Positions 45,279 through 61,928 of a stretch of 64,000 bases of DNA are shown piece after piece. Every line of letters begins with the position of its first letter. The stretch's first letter is position 1. Location of the stretch: positions 100,228 to 164,227 of the forward strand of contig JABVXU010000089.1 of assembly GCA_013365365.1 (NCBI GenBank), read 5' to 3'. Source of the stretch: Cruorifilaria tuberocauda (lineage: Eukaryota; Nematoda; Chromadorea; Rhabditida; Onchocercidae). The notes under the pieces were generated by a model that did no database searches, had not been told where the DNA came from, and saw nothing but the letters and a program-made list of their open reading frames with translations. A program made the position numbers and the translations under genes.

Positions 45279-46906
45279 CTGCATTATTTAACTCCATGAA
45301 GTAATGGTTTTAACACATTAGTTTAAAAAATTAGATAAATCGAAATCGTCCTGCAAACTCAAATTTCACACAAAATGAGCTGTGATAAGAGTTCCATTAT
45401 TTTGTTCAAATCCATGTTTTTTCCTAAGATTACTTTCATGTCAAAGCCGTATTAAACAAATGAACATAAAGAAAGTGCTTCATTCCACAAGGAAATCAAA
45501 TAGGTTTCCCGTTGAAAGAAGAAGGAATTTTCATATAAGAAATTCAAATAATCACATTTTATTCAAGTAATAATAAAGTGCACACGGTGAATAAAGAGTT
45601 AAGGTAATCCAAAAAAATAAAATAGATTTGTATAAAGTATACATTTGAAATAACATGAAGCGTCCGTGCTATTTGTGACACAACTCTTTACTTAAAGTTA
45701 CCAAACAGTTTCTCGGATATACTATTCCAACTGTAGTTATCACAGATTTGAACATGCCTCCCCGTTTTTTCCCGAAAAAAGAGAAAAGATGCAGAAAGCA
45801 TACTATTGCCACAGGTAACAAGAAATAAGAAAAAATCAAATCCTTATTTTCAGAACAGAAAGTTTCAAAAAGTATCACAACAAATCTGTTATCTGAAACG
45901 GCACTTTTATTCACTTATATAAAATTTTCCCTGTGGAAATGAACGAAAATAAATGGGAAAGCGTGCATAAATTTGCAGTAATGAAATGACTAAACGATTA
46001 AGAAAAAGTATTTTCTGCACAGAGTCAGATTTTCTAATCGCAAATTTTACTTACAGTGATTCATACAGATGGCAGCCATAATGTTGGAGCAGGAAATAAC
46101 AGTTACAAGAAATATTCAAAAATTAATGCAAATTTTCTTAAACATGAATATATAAAAATGCGGATCGAAGTTACTAATTAAACAATGCTCAAGTCCTAAA
46201 TTCGAACATACTGCTATCGTCAATACCATCATGAAAGTAGAATTGTGAAAGTTCGTGCAAAAAGATCATACATTATGCGTAGCACAGAAATAAAGCGAAA
46301 TATATTTCGTAGCATAGACCTTTTGTAGAAATAAAATGAAATATATTTCAAGTTCTATCAGTCTTCGAGTAATTAATGAGCGGACCAAACATAACTTGTT
46401 AAATGACGTTCTTCGTAACTCTCTCAAGCGCGCTACTGCTTGAATGTACTCAGCATATAGTTGTGCTGTAGTAATAATGTCAATGCGTATTTTAAAATAT
46501 TATGGTATTTATTTGACTACTAGCTCATTGGGTCAACTTTCACTATTGTTTTATCAATAATCTGCATTATTTGATGGAATTTTTGTTTTTGAAATTCCTA
46601 GCTCATTTCATACATTATTTACAAGTTTTTGAAGATTATCATAAAAAAAGAACCGCATATTTTAAACGAAATTCAACCAAAAAACGTTAAATCTAAATCG
46701 TATTGCAGCGTTTTTGTTTAATCGCGATAATTGATTTTTCCACTAGTGTGGTTTTGATTTGACGATCGAAGAATGTAATTTCTTGTCTCACATTTGTTTG
46801 CCCAATTCTATTTGTTGATGCAGGAACGTTGCACATTAATAGTACCAATACTTCAAATAAATAAATAAACGAAAATAAACGATAAATGCGTCTACTCTTG
46901 ATCTAC

Positions 46907-47015
46907 CTGTTCGAAACATTTTTTGTTGCAATCTATCTTTACTGGCTTTTCACTGCTTTTGAAGCGGTAATGAGGATTATGATGCACTTTATCCACAGTT
47001 CCAGCGGTCGCACTA
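46907..47015 (-). other. candidate internal exon (minus strand)
   Basis: The 109-base stretch is bounded by a CTAAG acceptor and a CAG/GTAGAT donor. It is open for 36 codons in a coding-like frame (SATAGTVDKVHHNPHYRFKS, then SEKPVKIDCNKKCFEQ). It ends in phase 0, compatible with 45278-45108. A linking exon to the tyrosine-rich gene is needed; a weak 35-base candidate ends at 48100. Confidence 0.35.
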
Positions 47016-48625
47016 CTTAGTATAACAAACAACACTTATCGTAATTTTCAGTTTTCGTTTAAATGAATATTTTAAAATTCAAAATTGAGTCTGTAAAAGG
47101 AATGATAAGAAAAAACTATCGTCATGCACTGAGAAATAATACTACTTTAAATGAGCAAAAAGAGAGACAAAGAATTTGCTCGTTGTCAAAAAAAATCGTC
47201 AAATTTATTTCGCTTTGAAATCATGTTTTTTATTTGCAAGTATTTATTATTTATTTTGCCGAAAGTATTCATCATATAAAGCATGCTGGGTATTGATGGG
47301 AATATAAAAAAGTATGTTTGAAATTTCGACTTACTTTTTTCTTTGCAAAAAATTGTTCGTAGACAATTAAATAACAAAAAAATCGAAAACTGGGAAGGAA
47401 TATAAGCTATGTAAGAGTTACAACTAAAACTATGAAAAATTAAAAGACAACGCTGCCCACTTTGAATTAATAATGTTTAGTTGCAAAATAATATCATCTT
47501 TTATATCTTTCATCATTCGTTATTCACTTGCTTACTTTCAGACCATAAAACATATTTTCTGTGAATGGATCTCGAAGGTTTAATAATAGAACTTATTGAA
47601 GCAAACAACTAGTTTGCTAGAGATCAAAATTTTTTACGATTAGTACAGATTTCCGGATACCTTTTTCCTTGAAGACAGTATGAATAAATTTTTTAAGAAC
47701 TTTGCATAAATTAGTGTATAAACATAGTTTTAGGATAGAAGCAAATTTGATACAAAATGCGATATAAAACTGCTTCATCGAAGACCGTGAGCTTTTGTTG
47801 CTTCTATATGTAAATTAAAAATCAATCTTAGAACCATATAAAATTTAGTCAACTACTTTTTCAAATTTATAAATAATTAGTCTGATAAATCTCTATAATT
47901 TAAGCTATATCATTTTGGAATTTCTATCTCTTTTTTGAAACTTTTCTTTTGCTTTTGAAGCATTTTTTTACTGAAATATGCAGACCTAGGAGATAAATTA
48001 TGCCATTTTTCACTTCACTGCCAACCAGTGGTAAAAGAGTTATTTTTATATGATGGAAAGACAACAAAGTAGGAAACGGTGATGGTTGGAAGTATGAATA
48101 CTTAGAATTTAAATGATGAGAGGATGCCGCGGAAAAATTTTCATTTATTAATCTATTAGTTAAATTTAGATAAAATCAAACGTATCGGTTCATAACTATA
48201 TTACTTTATTATTTCGTCATAGACTGATGAAGGGATATCAGAACGATTAAAATCTTTTAAAGAAATTATCACCTTCTATTATTAACCGAAATAGTACAAA
48301 AAATTATTTTTTATTTTTTTAAATTAAAATAATATGCGTGCAGTGATTGAGGTTGCTATTTTATACTTATGCTGCTTTATTCCCTTTTAATTATCTTATA
48401 ATAGGTTCATCCTAATTCAGCATATACAATATCTGTGTAAGAATTTTCAACTTATAAACTTCCTAGGGATCGTAATTTTTTTCATAAGGAAAATTTCATC
48501 AAAAAATAAATAAATATCACTTTCCTGTCCATACAGCAATGAATGATAAGATTTCCAGTTATCGCAATTTTTTTCAAGGTCTTGGATCTGTTTGTTTCTC
48601 TTTGCAGTAAAAGATTTCATTTATT

Positions 48626-49708
48626 TCAACTGTAGACTTTGTTGATAATACTCACCCTAAAACGTCGATCCCAATAAGTAGACGAAAGCCAGTAACGATC
48701 AGACGGTGAGTAATAACCATAACGATAAGGATAGGTATATGTGTAACGAAAGCGTGGATAATCGTCATAATAATAGTAATATCGACTGTAATACGACGGG
48801 TAACCATATCTGAAAAAAACAGAACCTTCGATATCATAGATATAATCCAAATATTTTGGGTCGTCAAATTGTTGCAAAAGTTTTTTTATATATTCATGCA
48901 ATTGATAAGCTATATTTTCTTTCTCTGGTGAAAAAGCTTGGAGACTTAATTTTGAAAAATTATTTCACCATTTTAGAACGAGCCCACAGAAAACATACAA
49001 GTACCCTTTGTACCGAATCCAATAGCTGTATGGATAGTTCCAATAACTATATGGATTTAAAGCGTAGTTATTATAGTAGTAGCGACGGGGAAAGAATGTA
49101 CTGCGGTATAGTGGACTGTAGTAGTAGTAACGATCGTACCAATAATCGTCATGCTGCAATTATTTGACATGAGCGAACCATCTGAATATGCTAAGATTGT
49201 TCAAGACAATCAAAGAAATTAAACATTTGTTCCTTTAAAATTTAAGAAATAATTTTCAATTAAAGAGATTTCATACATTCATGGCAGCCATTTCTCATCC
49301 GGCTGCCATGAATGTATGGAAACGATGTTCACAAAAGAAAATGAATGAGTACCGGGATATAAGTCTCTAAATAAAACGGATTAGAAAATATCTTAACAGA
49401 AAATCATCACTGTAAAATGAAATTTTGAGTACAGAAGTAAAAAGTACACAAATTAATCCTACACTTAAATTACCAAATCCCAGTCTCTGTAGTAGCGATA
49501 TGGCCATTTCGGAGTATAACGACTATACAGGCTCAAATCTGGTACTGATCGTGTTCGATAAATCTGCAATATTTATTTTTCAAAGTTCAATTTCCCCAAA
49601 GTCGGTTTAGTTAAGCTTTAAGCAAGGATGATGATAATGGAATAATACCGTAGTAGAGTAGGACGGTCTCAATACAACAGCTGATTGTGCTCGAACAAGT
49701 TCCATCAT
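48626..49708 (-). CDS. tyrosine-rich protein of unknown function
   Basis: Four minus-strand exons, 49708-49649, 49563-49474, 49153-49005 and 48809-48626, join in phase to a 160-aa protein with 44 tyrosines and many Arg, Pro, Ser and Trp residues. The first 20 residues are ordinary (MMELVRAQSAVVLRPSYSTT). The rest consists of Y/YY/YYYY clusters spaced by PY, RY and SYW steps. There is no cleavable signal peptide, membrane span or domain I recognise. The second ATG (49703-49705) could also start it. The last exon may instead be cut at a strong AGG/GTGAGT donor at 48656 and continue into the candidate exons at 48100, 47015 and 45278. Such composition suits a structural, cross-linkable or low-complexity protein, but that is only inference. 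A perfect hairpin lies in intron 2. Confidence 0.68.
49272..49318. repeat. perfect 18-bp inverted repeat with 11-base loop
   Basis: The arms 49272-49289 and 49301-49318 are exact reverse complements of higher GC content than their surroundings (core GGCAGCC/GGCTGCC). The repeat sits in intron 2 of the tyrosine-rich gene, between exons at 49153 and 49474. Confidence 0.9.
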
Positions 49709-52700
49709 CGGGGCTTCTTTGGTTTGAATTTCTCAAGTTAAATTCAGCTTTCGGAATCTATTATATGATGATCTCAACGATAGCTTACACCGCTTTTTGC
49801 CACCTTAATTGTTTTGTACCACATCGACGATGAATAAACTTCATTACGATAAAATACAAAACATGGAAGACAGCAACTGGATAAATGGAGACTTTATATT
49901 CGTTTCAAGTTTCAAATGTTGTTTAAAAAATACTGTTTTGCGTGGCATTTTTATAAGTTTCAACCAATAGTACCGACGACGGTTTCAAGTGCGGGAATAA
50001 ATGAATGGTAATTATTACAATAAGCAAATTTTTTTTCTCGTTAGTATCACTCTAATCTTCCGGAAAGCACTTGCCATACCAATCGCTTTGCAGCGATCAA
50101 CACACTTCCAGTTTTTGTATGTCTCAACACACTTATTGCAATGAGGAATACATAGAACTTTTACTAAACCAATAACATCTGAACATCCATAAAATGATAA
50201 ATTTGGCTATAAATTTTGTACATACAAATGATAATTGGCTTAAAAATTTTGTTCAAACAGAAAAAACATTCAAACTTGGTTTATTCATTCATACTTACTT
50301 TAAAGCTTTATTTTTTCAGAAATTGCTTCTGCATTTCAAATTGAGTAACATTTTAAAACTTAATGAAAAAAAAACTAAAAAGAACAGATTGAAAGGAATC
50401 TCAGGCGGCATAACTATTTTCATAGCATGATGGTCCATCAATTAACGTGTGGTTGTAACTTGCTAAGCGAAATCTTGAGCTTATCTTCAACTTTCTCTGA
50501 TATCCTCTAGTTGTCTAACTGGGTAGGATATGTTCAAATGTCATATATACCGAACTTCGGAGCACCGCTGGCATAAAACCAGACGAGAAGTAGAAGTTGC
50601 AGTTTCACAAAAATAGTTGCCGCCCCCTCACACCTTCGCTCTACGCCTCAGACTTCACAACTTGTTGTCACAGATATCCTCCTCTTCCAAAGAAAAAATA
50701 GATTCAATTGTCCTTCAAAAAACATTTCACAGCGAATCAACGTATTACTCCGCGATAAATTTACTTGAATTATGACGAAAAAGTGGAAGATGGTTATCTT
50801 TTCACGATAAACCCTTGCTGAAAATGAGTTTCCTCAGTGAGCAATCAGTGGAAGCAAAGTTTGCTTCAGTGAGTAGTCTTGAAAAGTAGAAGAAAATATT
50901 GTTTATCATGTTTTTGGAAACGACATAGTACAACAAATATTCCCGTATCTTAGTTAAGTACACACGTTCCACAATTCCATGTTATCAAAAAAAAACGTTT
51001 AAGCAAAATATTTCCAGGCCAACCTATATATTTTAGCAGTTCTTGGATAGTGCGAATGACAACAACCTTTCGCTACATTAAATTTGAAATGATTTCGCGG
51101 TAAAAAGCTGGAACTCATAACACATAATAGTAAACAATTATCATAATCTTTTTTTCACAATAAGTGGGAGTTTTCAACAAGCATTCAGTATGACAGTAAG
51201 TACAAAAAGAAGCAAAACTGATGACCATACAGAAGTTAATTTCAACAATATAACAATCCTTTATTTCTATGTAAAAACTTCTATTTAAGACGGTAATTCA
51301 ATTCATATGACAACAAGCAACATATCAGTTTGGAAACTTACTACATCTGTGCAAGCTCATAAAATTAACCAAATGAACAAAATTCACTTGCTCAGCATAT
51401 TTAATTAATATGCGTTATTGTATTCTGCAATTTTTGGATTCAGTCTTGCACTAAATATCAATTACGCTCATTGCTTCCAAAGGCTCTCTTTGTATGACAT
51501 TTGTTCCTTTATTCTTATTACATGATCATTCTAATGACGAATAAAATGCCAAGGTTGTACTTCATTAACTCAAAGAATTAAAATTAGATTTTATCTTCAA
51601 AAATTATTCGCCAGATTTTGTTGCATGTACAATATACTGCTTCCTCTCTTACCATCTCCTACCGCTCTCCCATAACTTTAACACCCATCATCTCCATTAG
51701 AATTCGTCCTTGGATTTTCCAATAGTGCTTCGAAAACTCTTCCAGTTGCAAAATTCTGAATCGTTCACCACCACAGGTACCTGCTATACTGCGAAGGCTA
51801 GCAGTACCAACAAATTCAAATTGACGGAACTACACAATAACCAACTAAGCGATTCCAACTATGTGCGATATTTCGCGGTGAACGTTGTTTGCAAGTCAAC
51901 ACGCACTTCGACCAGGAAGGGCTTGCAAGGTGGGTAACGTTGCATGGAAGATGCTGGAGGGTTGGGTGGCACTGTTATTGAAAGAAACGGAGGAGGTACG
52001 TGAATGGACGCGGTACTGAGATTTTTATCTGATTTTTGATTAGAAATTGGAGGGATACTTTTTAGTAACGTTAGTGGATAAGAAATCTAGGGAAGTAGAG
52101 AGTGATGTAAATTTGTTCTGGGTGATGTTTTCGGGCGAATTGAGGAGACATAGTGATAACTGAGACTGCATGTGTTGCAGAATTTGATTATCTGTTGAAA
52201 CAGATTAAATCCTATCTCACTGCACGGAATCATAAATTTTGAAATTTGCGTTGAAATAAAATGAAGTGCATCATGATAGGAAGGATCTGACAGATAATAA
52301 CTTTCTTTTCTTTTTCATTAACTAAAAAATTAGTTGCAGCAATTTGTGGAAAAAAGACAGCAAGAAGTGAACGGTGACAAAACGGTCTTATTTGTTTTTA
52401 TCTTAATTCCATAAAATATGAATTCTTTAGAATGCAATTTTTATTAATCTTGCGAAATTTGATATGATTTGCAGATGGAGCCACATATGACTGATTGATT
52501 GGAAATTGATATTTATGGACTTTCTTTCCGACAAAGCTCATCAACTGGCGCTGACCTTGCACCATGTATAAATTCTATAGATTTTTATCGGAAAAATTGC
52601 ACTACTGGATGAGCAAGTTATTGGTGAACATCTTTCAAAAAAACTTACCGATCTTTTCATACACAAAATATCCACATATCGATTATGGGTAGTAGTCAGT

Positions 52701-54862
52701 GCATTTTATATTTTAATAATTGTTATCATTTATCTTTAGAATTATCAAAAAAGATTCCAAAAATTGTCTCAGTACGTTCGGTTGAAATTAGGTTTTCGCA
52801 ATTTGTATTTTCGTTACAAATAAATGTTCCTGAAGAAGTTGTTACAGCAATACATATATTTCGGGCATAATCGAACCACTCATTTTGATTTCTAGGTTAA
52901 TATTTTTATTTATCTGAAAAGTAGCCTGTTTTATCTCAATCGTCCATAATTTTCAGGATATGCCACTCAAGCATTGTCATAATATAACCTAACTTTATTT
53001 GTGAATTTTATTCAAACTGGAAGCAATTGTACTTTAACTTCATGAGGAACCTTACCATTATATTGCCAAGTACTGCTGCCCATCGTATCGTGTTTCCTAT
53101 CACTTTGTTTCTATATATCGAAATACAATACACATTTCGAATAGAATTTAAATTGTAATGTTTCAAAGTTCTCTAGGTTTAATATAGAGCGATCTTATTG
53201 TGTCCGATATGAGCGAGACGAAAAGTTGCAGGTAGGTTTCACAATGAGATAGCTTGCATGTGACATTTTGTTACTCTTTTTGTGTTAAATTTTGTTAAAA
53301 TTTTGCTACATTTTATGAATAACCAAATTTGCTGGCCGGAATAGTATCCTCAGTATATGACTATAAGTAATCATAATTTCATTAATGCCTGATCATACTT
53401 CTCAAATTCGTTTAACAGATGTATTTGGTCAGTAATGCTGATTATAATACATTTAATTGTAAAGAATAATAGATTACTTGCAGCATTACTCCGTGAACTA
53501 TCATTTCTCGCTCTATGGTATCTTTCTTACGAGTCACTTCTAGTGATTTGCAGAAGGTCATAGTAGATGACATTAGTTTAAAAGAGGTAATTAACAAGTT
53601 TTAACTACTTATATAGGAAGTTTAGTTGGTCATCTTGAGTTTTTAATAGTGTTCAATAAGTAATGCAATTGTAAAACCAATAAGGTCAACATTTATTCTC
53701 ATAAACAAGTTGTTTCATAGAAGTAGATTAAAAAGAATTTAGTTATTTCTTCACAGCGAGTATCGTTGCTTAACTGCTTTTGATGTTTATGAGAAATTCT
53801 ACTTAAGAAATATTCATGCCAAGCAGTAGAAATGCATTAAATAGTTATCGTACAGGTTGATGTTTTGCTTATAATTTTAGTTTTCCGGTAATCATTCTTA
53901 CCTTCTCTGTTTATGTAGAATCAGTGTTAGTAATATATGCTGTTAATGAAAAATAGGTTTTGATGTCACTTTTTTGTAGGAAATGATTATTAATAGTTGT
54001 AAATAAGAACACTAAGGTAGGGAATCTGCGTCTAAACTCAACTGGCAATCATCCCTAATTTACATGTTCAAAAATATCTGCAGCAATCCATGATTATTAT
54101 CTGTACGATTGATTCTACATCAGTGTTATTATTTCATGCAGAAATTAATTAAATTGGTTTTCTTTCGCTATTATCGTAAGCTTTTCATGATTGTGTCCTT
54201 TAATTCTTTCCATTTCTTGTCTGCTTGCTCCTTAAGCATTCATCGATCTGATGGTCATCCAACTTAGTTAATTAATTGAGGTTGTTACAATAAATTTTAG
54301 GGAAATTATCTAATATGGAAATAAGCTTATTATGAAGGAAGTATAATTACTGTTGGTTTGCCTATCAATTTTAATCATATTAAATGTTGCACGGCAATTG
54401 TTGTTGTCGTAGTTTTGTTATTATTACTCATTTGCAGGTACTCCCCATCAATGCTTTATTTTTTGAATAATTATTTAATTTTTCTGCCTGATAAACGATA
54501 ATTTTTAGATTTTGAAAAAGACAAAGGTATTGTATTCAAGGTGAAGTTTTGGTTTTAAAATATAAGTTATTTTTGGAAATGTCAACTGTGATAATAAATT
54601 TATATTTAGTGCCAGTCATAATTGTAAGATGTTAAATTTGTATTACGTTTCGTCCAGTAGAGTATCATCTGTTCTTGAAAAACTGTCCTTTCTTACCAAG
54701 TTGATGAATCATATAGTTCCTTAGCCATGAACAGTCGGTATATGCATTGTATTTCATCGTATTTTTTGAGATACATAATGATTAATTTAATAACTGTACA
54801 ACAGTTATGGCCTAATTTTATAGATTTGCAGGGCTTGGCTTGATCACTCCGTAGGTTGGATA
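49709..54862. other. 5 kb intergenic region
   Basis: There is no supported gene. One plus-strand stretch, 51777-51929, is bounded by CCACAG and CAAG/GTGGGT and is open throughout with less AT bias than its flanks, but it has no partner exon and no homology I recognise. A TTTGCAG ending at 54831 is the probable trans-splice acceptor of the next gene. Confidence 0.45.
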
Positions 54863-57609
<2,747 letters not shown>

Positions 57610-58440
57610 TTGGAAGTCTTGGTAGTTGCAAAATTTCGATATTTTGCTGAGGAATACTTCAACAACGAAATGTCATATCATATTGCAAACTTTTGATCTG
57701 AATAGAAATAGCAGTCTTCATTACCTCGTTCTGGCTTGTGGTAATTTGTTGCTTTTAAAATATATGTATATTCATCAGATTAACACATTATGCTGTCATT
57801 TCACTAACCACTACTCAGAGATGAATTGATGGAGCTATGTTTCTTGAGTTAACAAGTGTGCTCAGAGTAATATAGATGTAATATAGAAAGGGTAGTGCCT
57901 CGAAACTCCCAATATATCCATGTTTCTAAAGGTTATTTTGTTTTAAAAAGAAAGAACAACATCTTTGAAAATTTTACAGTTATCCTTATTTATAATTATA
58001 TTTGTCGTCTTATAAGCATTACTTTATTGATGGGTTTGGAACCAAATTTTAATTTCTGAGATTTCTCTGACTTCTCCCACTTTTTGTATCTTATTTTTAT
58101 CATTTTCTTCTTGTGCTTTCAAAGAAACATGTACACTCATATTTAGTGTCTTTTCTGACTTTTTGACGGGGTGTTGAATCGATTTCTTTTTCGCGGCCAT
58201 TTATTGTAATAGCCGTTTCAACAGTCAAAATAGAAATGAATAAGTAGCTAAGCCAATGTAAGTTGTTTAGCTTCAATTCGGATAGTGATGCTAGAGATGA
58301 AAAAATATTGAGATTTGCTAACTATAGCTTAGTGTGCTTATTGTTCCGGGATTTCTGTATTTACTTGCTCTAATGCTTTGGTTATAGCCTGGTTAAATTT
58401 CGCTGTAATTTTTAGGTAAAATCCAACATTGACTGTAATG

Positions 58441-58755
58441 CCTTTAAATTTCATTTAGCTTGGAAGCTTTATAATTTATTCGGAAAATAACATTTAATAC
58501 TGAACTACTATTGCTAGTTGCAGCCTATTAGTATCTGTTCTATCTACATACTATTCATGTTCTCAGGAAAAATTTTTGACAGCTTTTCTGAACTTTGGCC
58601 TTTAAGTTTCATTTAGCTTGGAAGCTTTATAATTTATTCGGAAAATAACATTTAATACTGAACTACTATTGCTAGTTGCAGTCTATTAGTATCTGTTCTA
58701 TCTACATATTATTCATGTTCTCAGGAAAAATTTTTGACAGCTTTTCTGAACTTTG
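58441..58755 (+). repeat. tandem duplication, unit about 158 bp
   Basis: Unit 1 (58441-58598) and unit 2 (58599-58755) are adjacent direct copies differing at only about four positions. The copies join head to tail without a spacer, so the duplication looks recent. There is no open frame across it and no relation to a mobile element I can see. Confidence 0.92.
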
Positions 58756-61700
58756 CAGATGCAGCCTTTCGTGTACATATCTCACAAACATTCATGTTTA
58801 TCTCATTTTACTCGTCTCGTTTATTTGTCGCTTTTCGTTGTAGCGTTGCATAATTAATTCAGGGAAGATTTTTTTTTATTATTTTTGGAATCAGTAATGA
58901 ATCAATTCTCATCAAATAATTGAAAATTTATAGTCTTAATGAGATAGTTAATATTATCAATGATATTTTTTAACTGTTATATCTGTAACCTTGAGTTCAC
59001 TATTTACTTTATTCTACTTTTTTGTAATTTTCGTAATTTGTGTGTAAACTCTCTTCATCTCTGAAGTATGACTGTATGTTGAGTTTCACGTGGAATTTTG
59101 TAGACTTGAAAAGTCGAGGATATCCTGTATTAATTTTATGATATATATATAGTAATTTCCTCTCTCATGTGCATTGGCTCGATGTTATTGCTTGCTCCAT
59201 TTTCCTCTTTTTATGCCATTGCGAGTTTCAAAAAATCTCATCATGCATTTCATGTAAATTTGCCAGGATCGGATCTGATGCAAAATTTGGACCATTTTTG
59301 TCATTTCTTTACAATTTGGGAGCGTAATGTCATTTAGTTTTGAGCTCACAACCTCTGTTCTCACGTTTGCCGTTTTATAACGATCTACTGATTTATTTAA
59401 CTCTATTATTCAAGCTATATAATTTCTACAGTTAGCTCCATTTCCTTATTCTTCAGCCGCTAACCACTTCTTTAGTAGGTCAGGCATTCATTAGAACTCA
59501 GCTTAGTTATTTTTCAAATGTTTGTCCAAATAATAAGCTTTCAGGAACAGTGTTCTTATTCATTTGGTATCTGATTGCGATTAACTCCCGAAGTTCTCAT
59601 CGAGTTTATTGATTTGACTAGACATAATAGAAGACTTTAAGACTATTTATGAAAGTAAAACACCGAAAAAGTGATTTAAAAAGTCCATTAAAAAAAATTA
59701 ATTTATTTTGCCATATCAAATTCATCAAGGCATGGTTTTAAGCGGCAGACATTCGAGCAGATTTTCCTGAAAGAGGTTTATGTCTAATTAGATATGTGTT
59801 TTTCATTGTTTGTTTGAACCATGTGGAAGGAAATTGATTTCTGTATTGTTTTGTGGCACATAGCTTAATTTAGCAAATTGATACCGTTTCATGTAATCCC
59901 TTTCTTATTCCAGTTGAAAGAAGTTGTTGTTTAAAGGTGTAGAAGTGGTAAAAATGCAAGACTAATTCCATTATATCAAGATATAAGGAGCCCGTAAGGC
60001 TTTTCAACAAATATCCGAGAAAAAGAAAGGTAGAGGGGACGGAGGAGCCATGTCAATATCATCCCATAAATGGCTGGTAACATTATTGATAAGTAGATCA
60101 GCTTTTCCTATCTGTTATTATATATTTTCTGTTTTCACTTTTTCGCTTATCTTTTAGACTTTCAAGTTATTGCTAGAATACTTGAGCCTATTTTTATCTC
60201 TCTCCTGCTCGTTAAAAAAGCAGTTCATTGCTTAGAATTATTTCAATGTTTGCGTTATTTTATGCCATGGGTAGTAACCAGAATTAAATTGTTTTTTTTT
60301 TAAGTCTGGATAGTGGTATATATATATATAGGTTATTTTTGGTATTAAGAGTTGTGGCTTTTTCATATTAACAGTATTTGTTATGGATTATGTTTTGCAT
60401 CTGCAAGTATTTCTGTACTCTATTTCAACGAGAAATTATTGCATATTATTTAAGTAGGTTACTGCTATGCAAAATTGTTGTATTTTAGAATAAGAATGTC
60501 GTGACTCTCGTGTCTGGATTTTATTTTATTTTTTGGTATTAGTGCATCTCTTTTTTGTCTATTAGTGTATTTTTTCACACATTTGCGTGTTTACATGTTT
60601 CTCTCGTTTGATATTGCTTCTTTTGATGGAATTCTGAAAAACAACTTTGTTTAATGGATCAGAAAAGCTAGTAGATTGCTGTTTAAAATTTTCTGGGGTT
60701 AAAATCGTAGAAAATGAAGCACTGCTAAATGAAGTGCTTGCGATTTTCAATTTATCATGAAATTTTATGGGTAAGACTATGTAATTCAATTCTTTTATGA
60801 TTTTCGTTAAGATTTTTAATGTTGTAACAAAATAATTTTATGGAGGATATTAGAAGTGGATATATCAATACCTTAAATTTAGAGTTTTGTAGTACAGCAC
60901 GGATGGGTGAGAAGGATAGATAAAAGAGGATAAGTAGCATAGCATAATCTTTACAAATTGAAGATTGGACCGGCGTTATAACCTGGAATTAATATATATA
61001 AGCCGTTTCTTCTTTTTTCCTATAAATACTATAATAGAGAAAAGAGAAAAAAATAGCTTGATGTAAATTAATTTCAAAAAAAGTATACCAAGTCATCGAA
61101 GAAGATAATTTATAATTTGTTTTTCTCTAATTACTTTATCTGGTAGTGTTTCACGATATTATCTTGTTACACTTCTTGTTTTAATACAACCAACAAATTC
61201 CCGCTCTCTCCTCTTCTGTTCATTTTTTTAGCCGAGGTGCAATGTCAATTTTAGATAATTTCCTTTTGCATTAAATGAATAGATAAACAATTCTTTCTGA
61301 TCTCATCATATACTTTTTGTGATGATTTTCGTAATATTCTGTCCATCATCAGTTTTCGTTTAAACCTCAGCTAGTTACATACTGCAACGAGTACCTCTGG
61401 GTTTCTTAATTTTCGTAATTTTATGAGTGATGAAATTTCCGGCCATTTATTAAAATTTGTAGTTAATTTTTTTACATGCATCATTAATCTTGATTGTAGC
61501 CTATTTGAAAGATTACTTTATTTGGTTCATGCTTTAGATGTCTTTTGCAAAGCATTTGTTTTTATTTCGTTGTAATTTGTAATTTCATTTCATGTAAAAC
61601 CAGTACTGTTGTTTGTTTATTTTTAATATCAGTGCTTCAACTGATAATTATTTTATACACGATATGTCACGATTGTAAATTGACTAGTATCGCCAACATT

Positions 61701-61859
61701 TCCCAAATATAAAGGTGCTGCCCTTTTTCTCTCCTTGCTTGGTTCTTAAACAGAACGCACTCTTGCAGGGAAGGTGTTGAATGAATAACGGTGAACAACA
61801 CAGCGGTAAAATCATCAAAATACAACTGACGCAAGTTAGAATTTGATTGAAGTCTTTAC

Positions 61860-61928
61860 TTTTCTGTTTCTCTAGTATTTGGATTAACGACAAGACATCA
61901 GGTTCAGTTAGAGCGGCTTTTGACAGCC
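61860..61928 (-). other. isolated exon-like stretch
   Basis: It is bounded by TTGACAG and AAAA/GTAAAG on the minus strand and is open for 22 codons. The peptide (LSKAALTEPDVLSLIQILEK) is coding-like and probably helical. Possible partners lie outside or were not recognised. Confidence 0.3.

Noticed and set aside
48810..48901. Reading the tyrosine-rich gene upstream through MHEYIKKLLQQF without splicing
   Set aside because: A textbook TTTTTTTCAG acceptor at 48810-48811 joins the preceding Tyr-rich exon in phase. No donor/acceptor pair in the right phase brings this stretch in.
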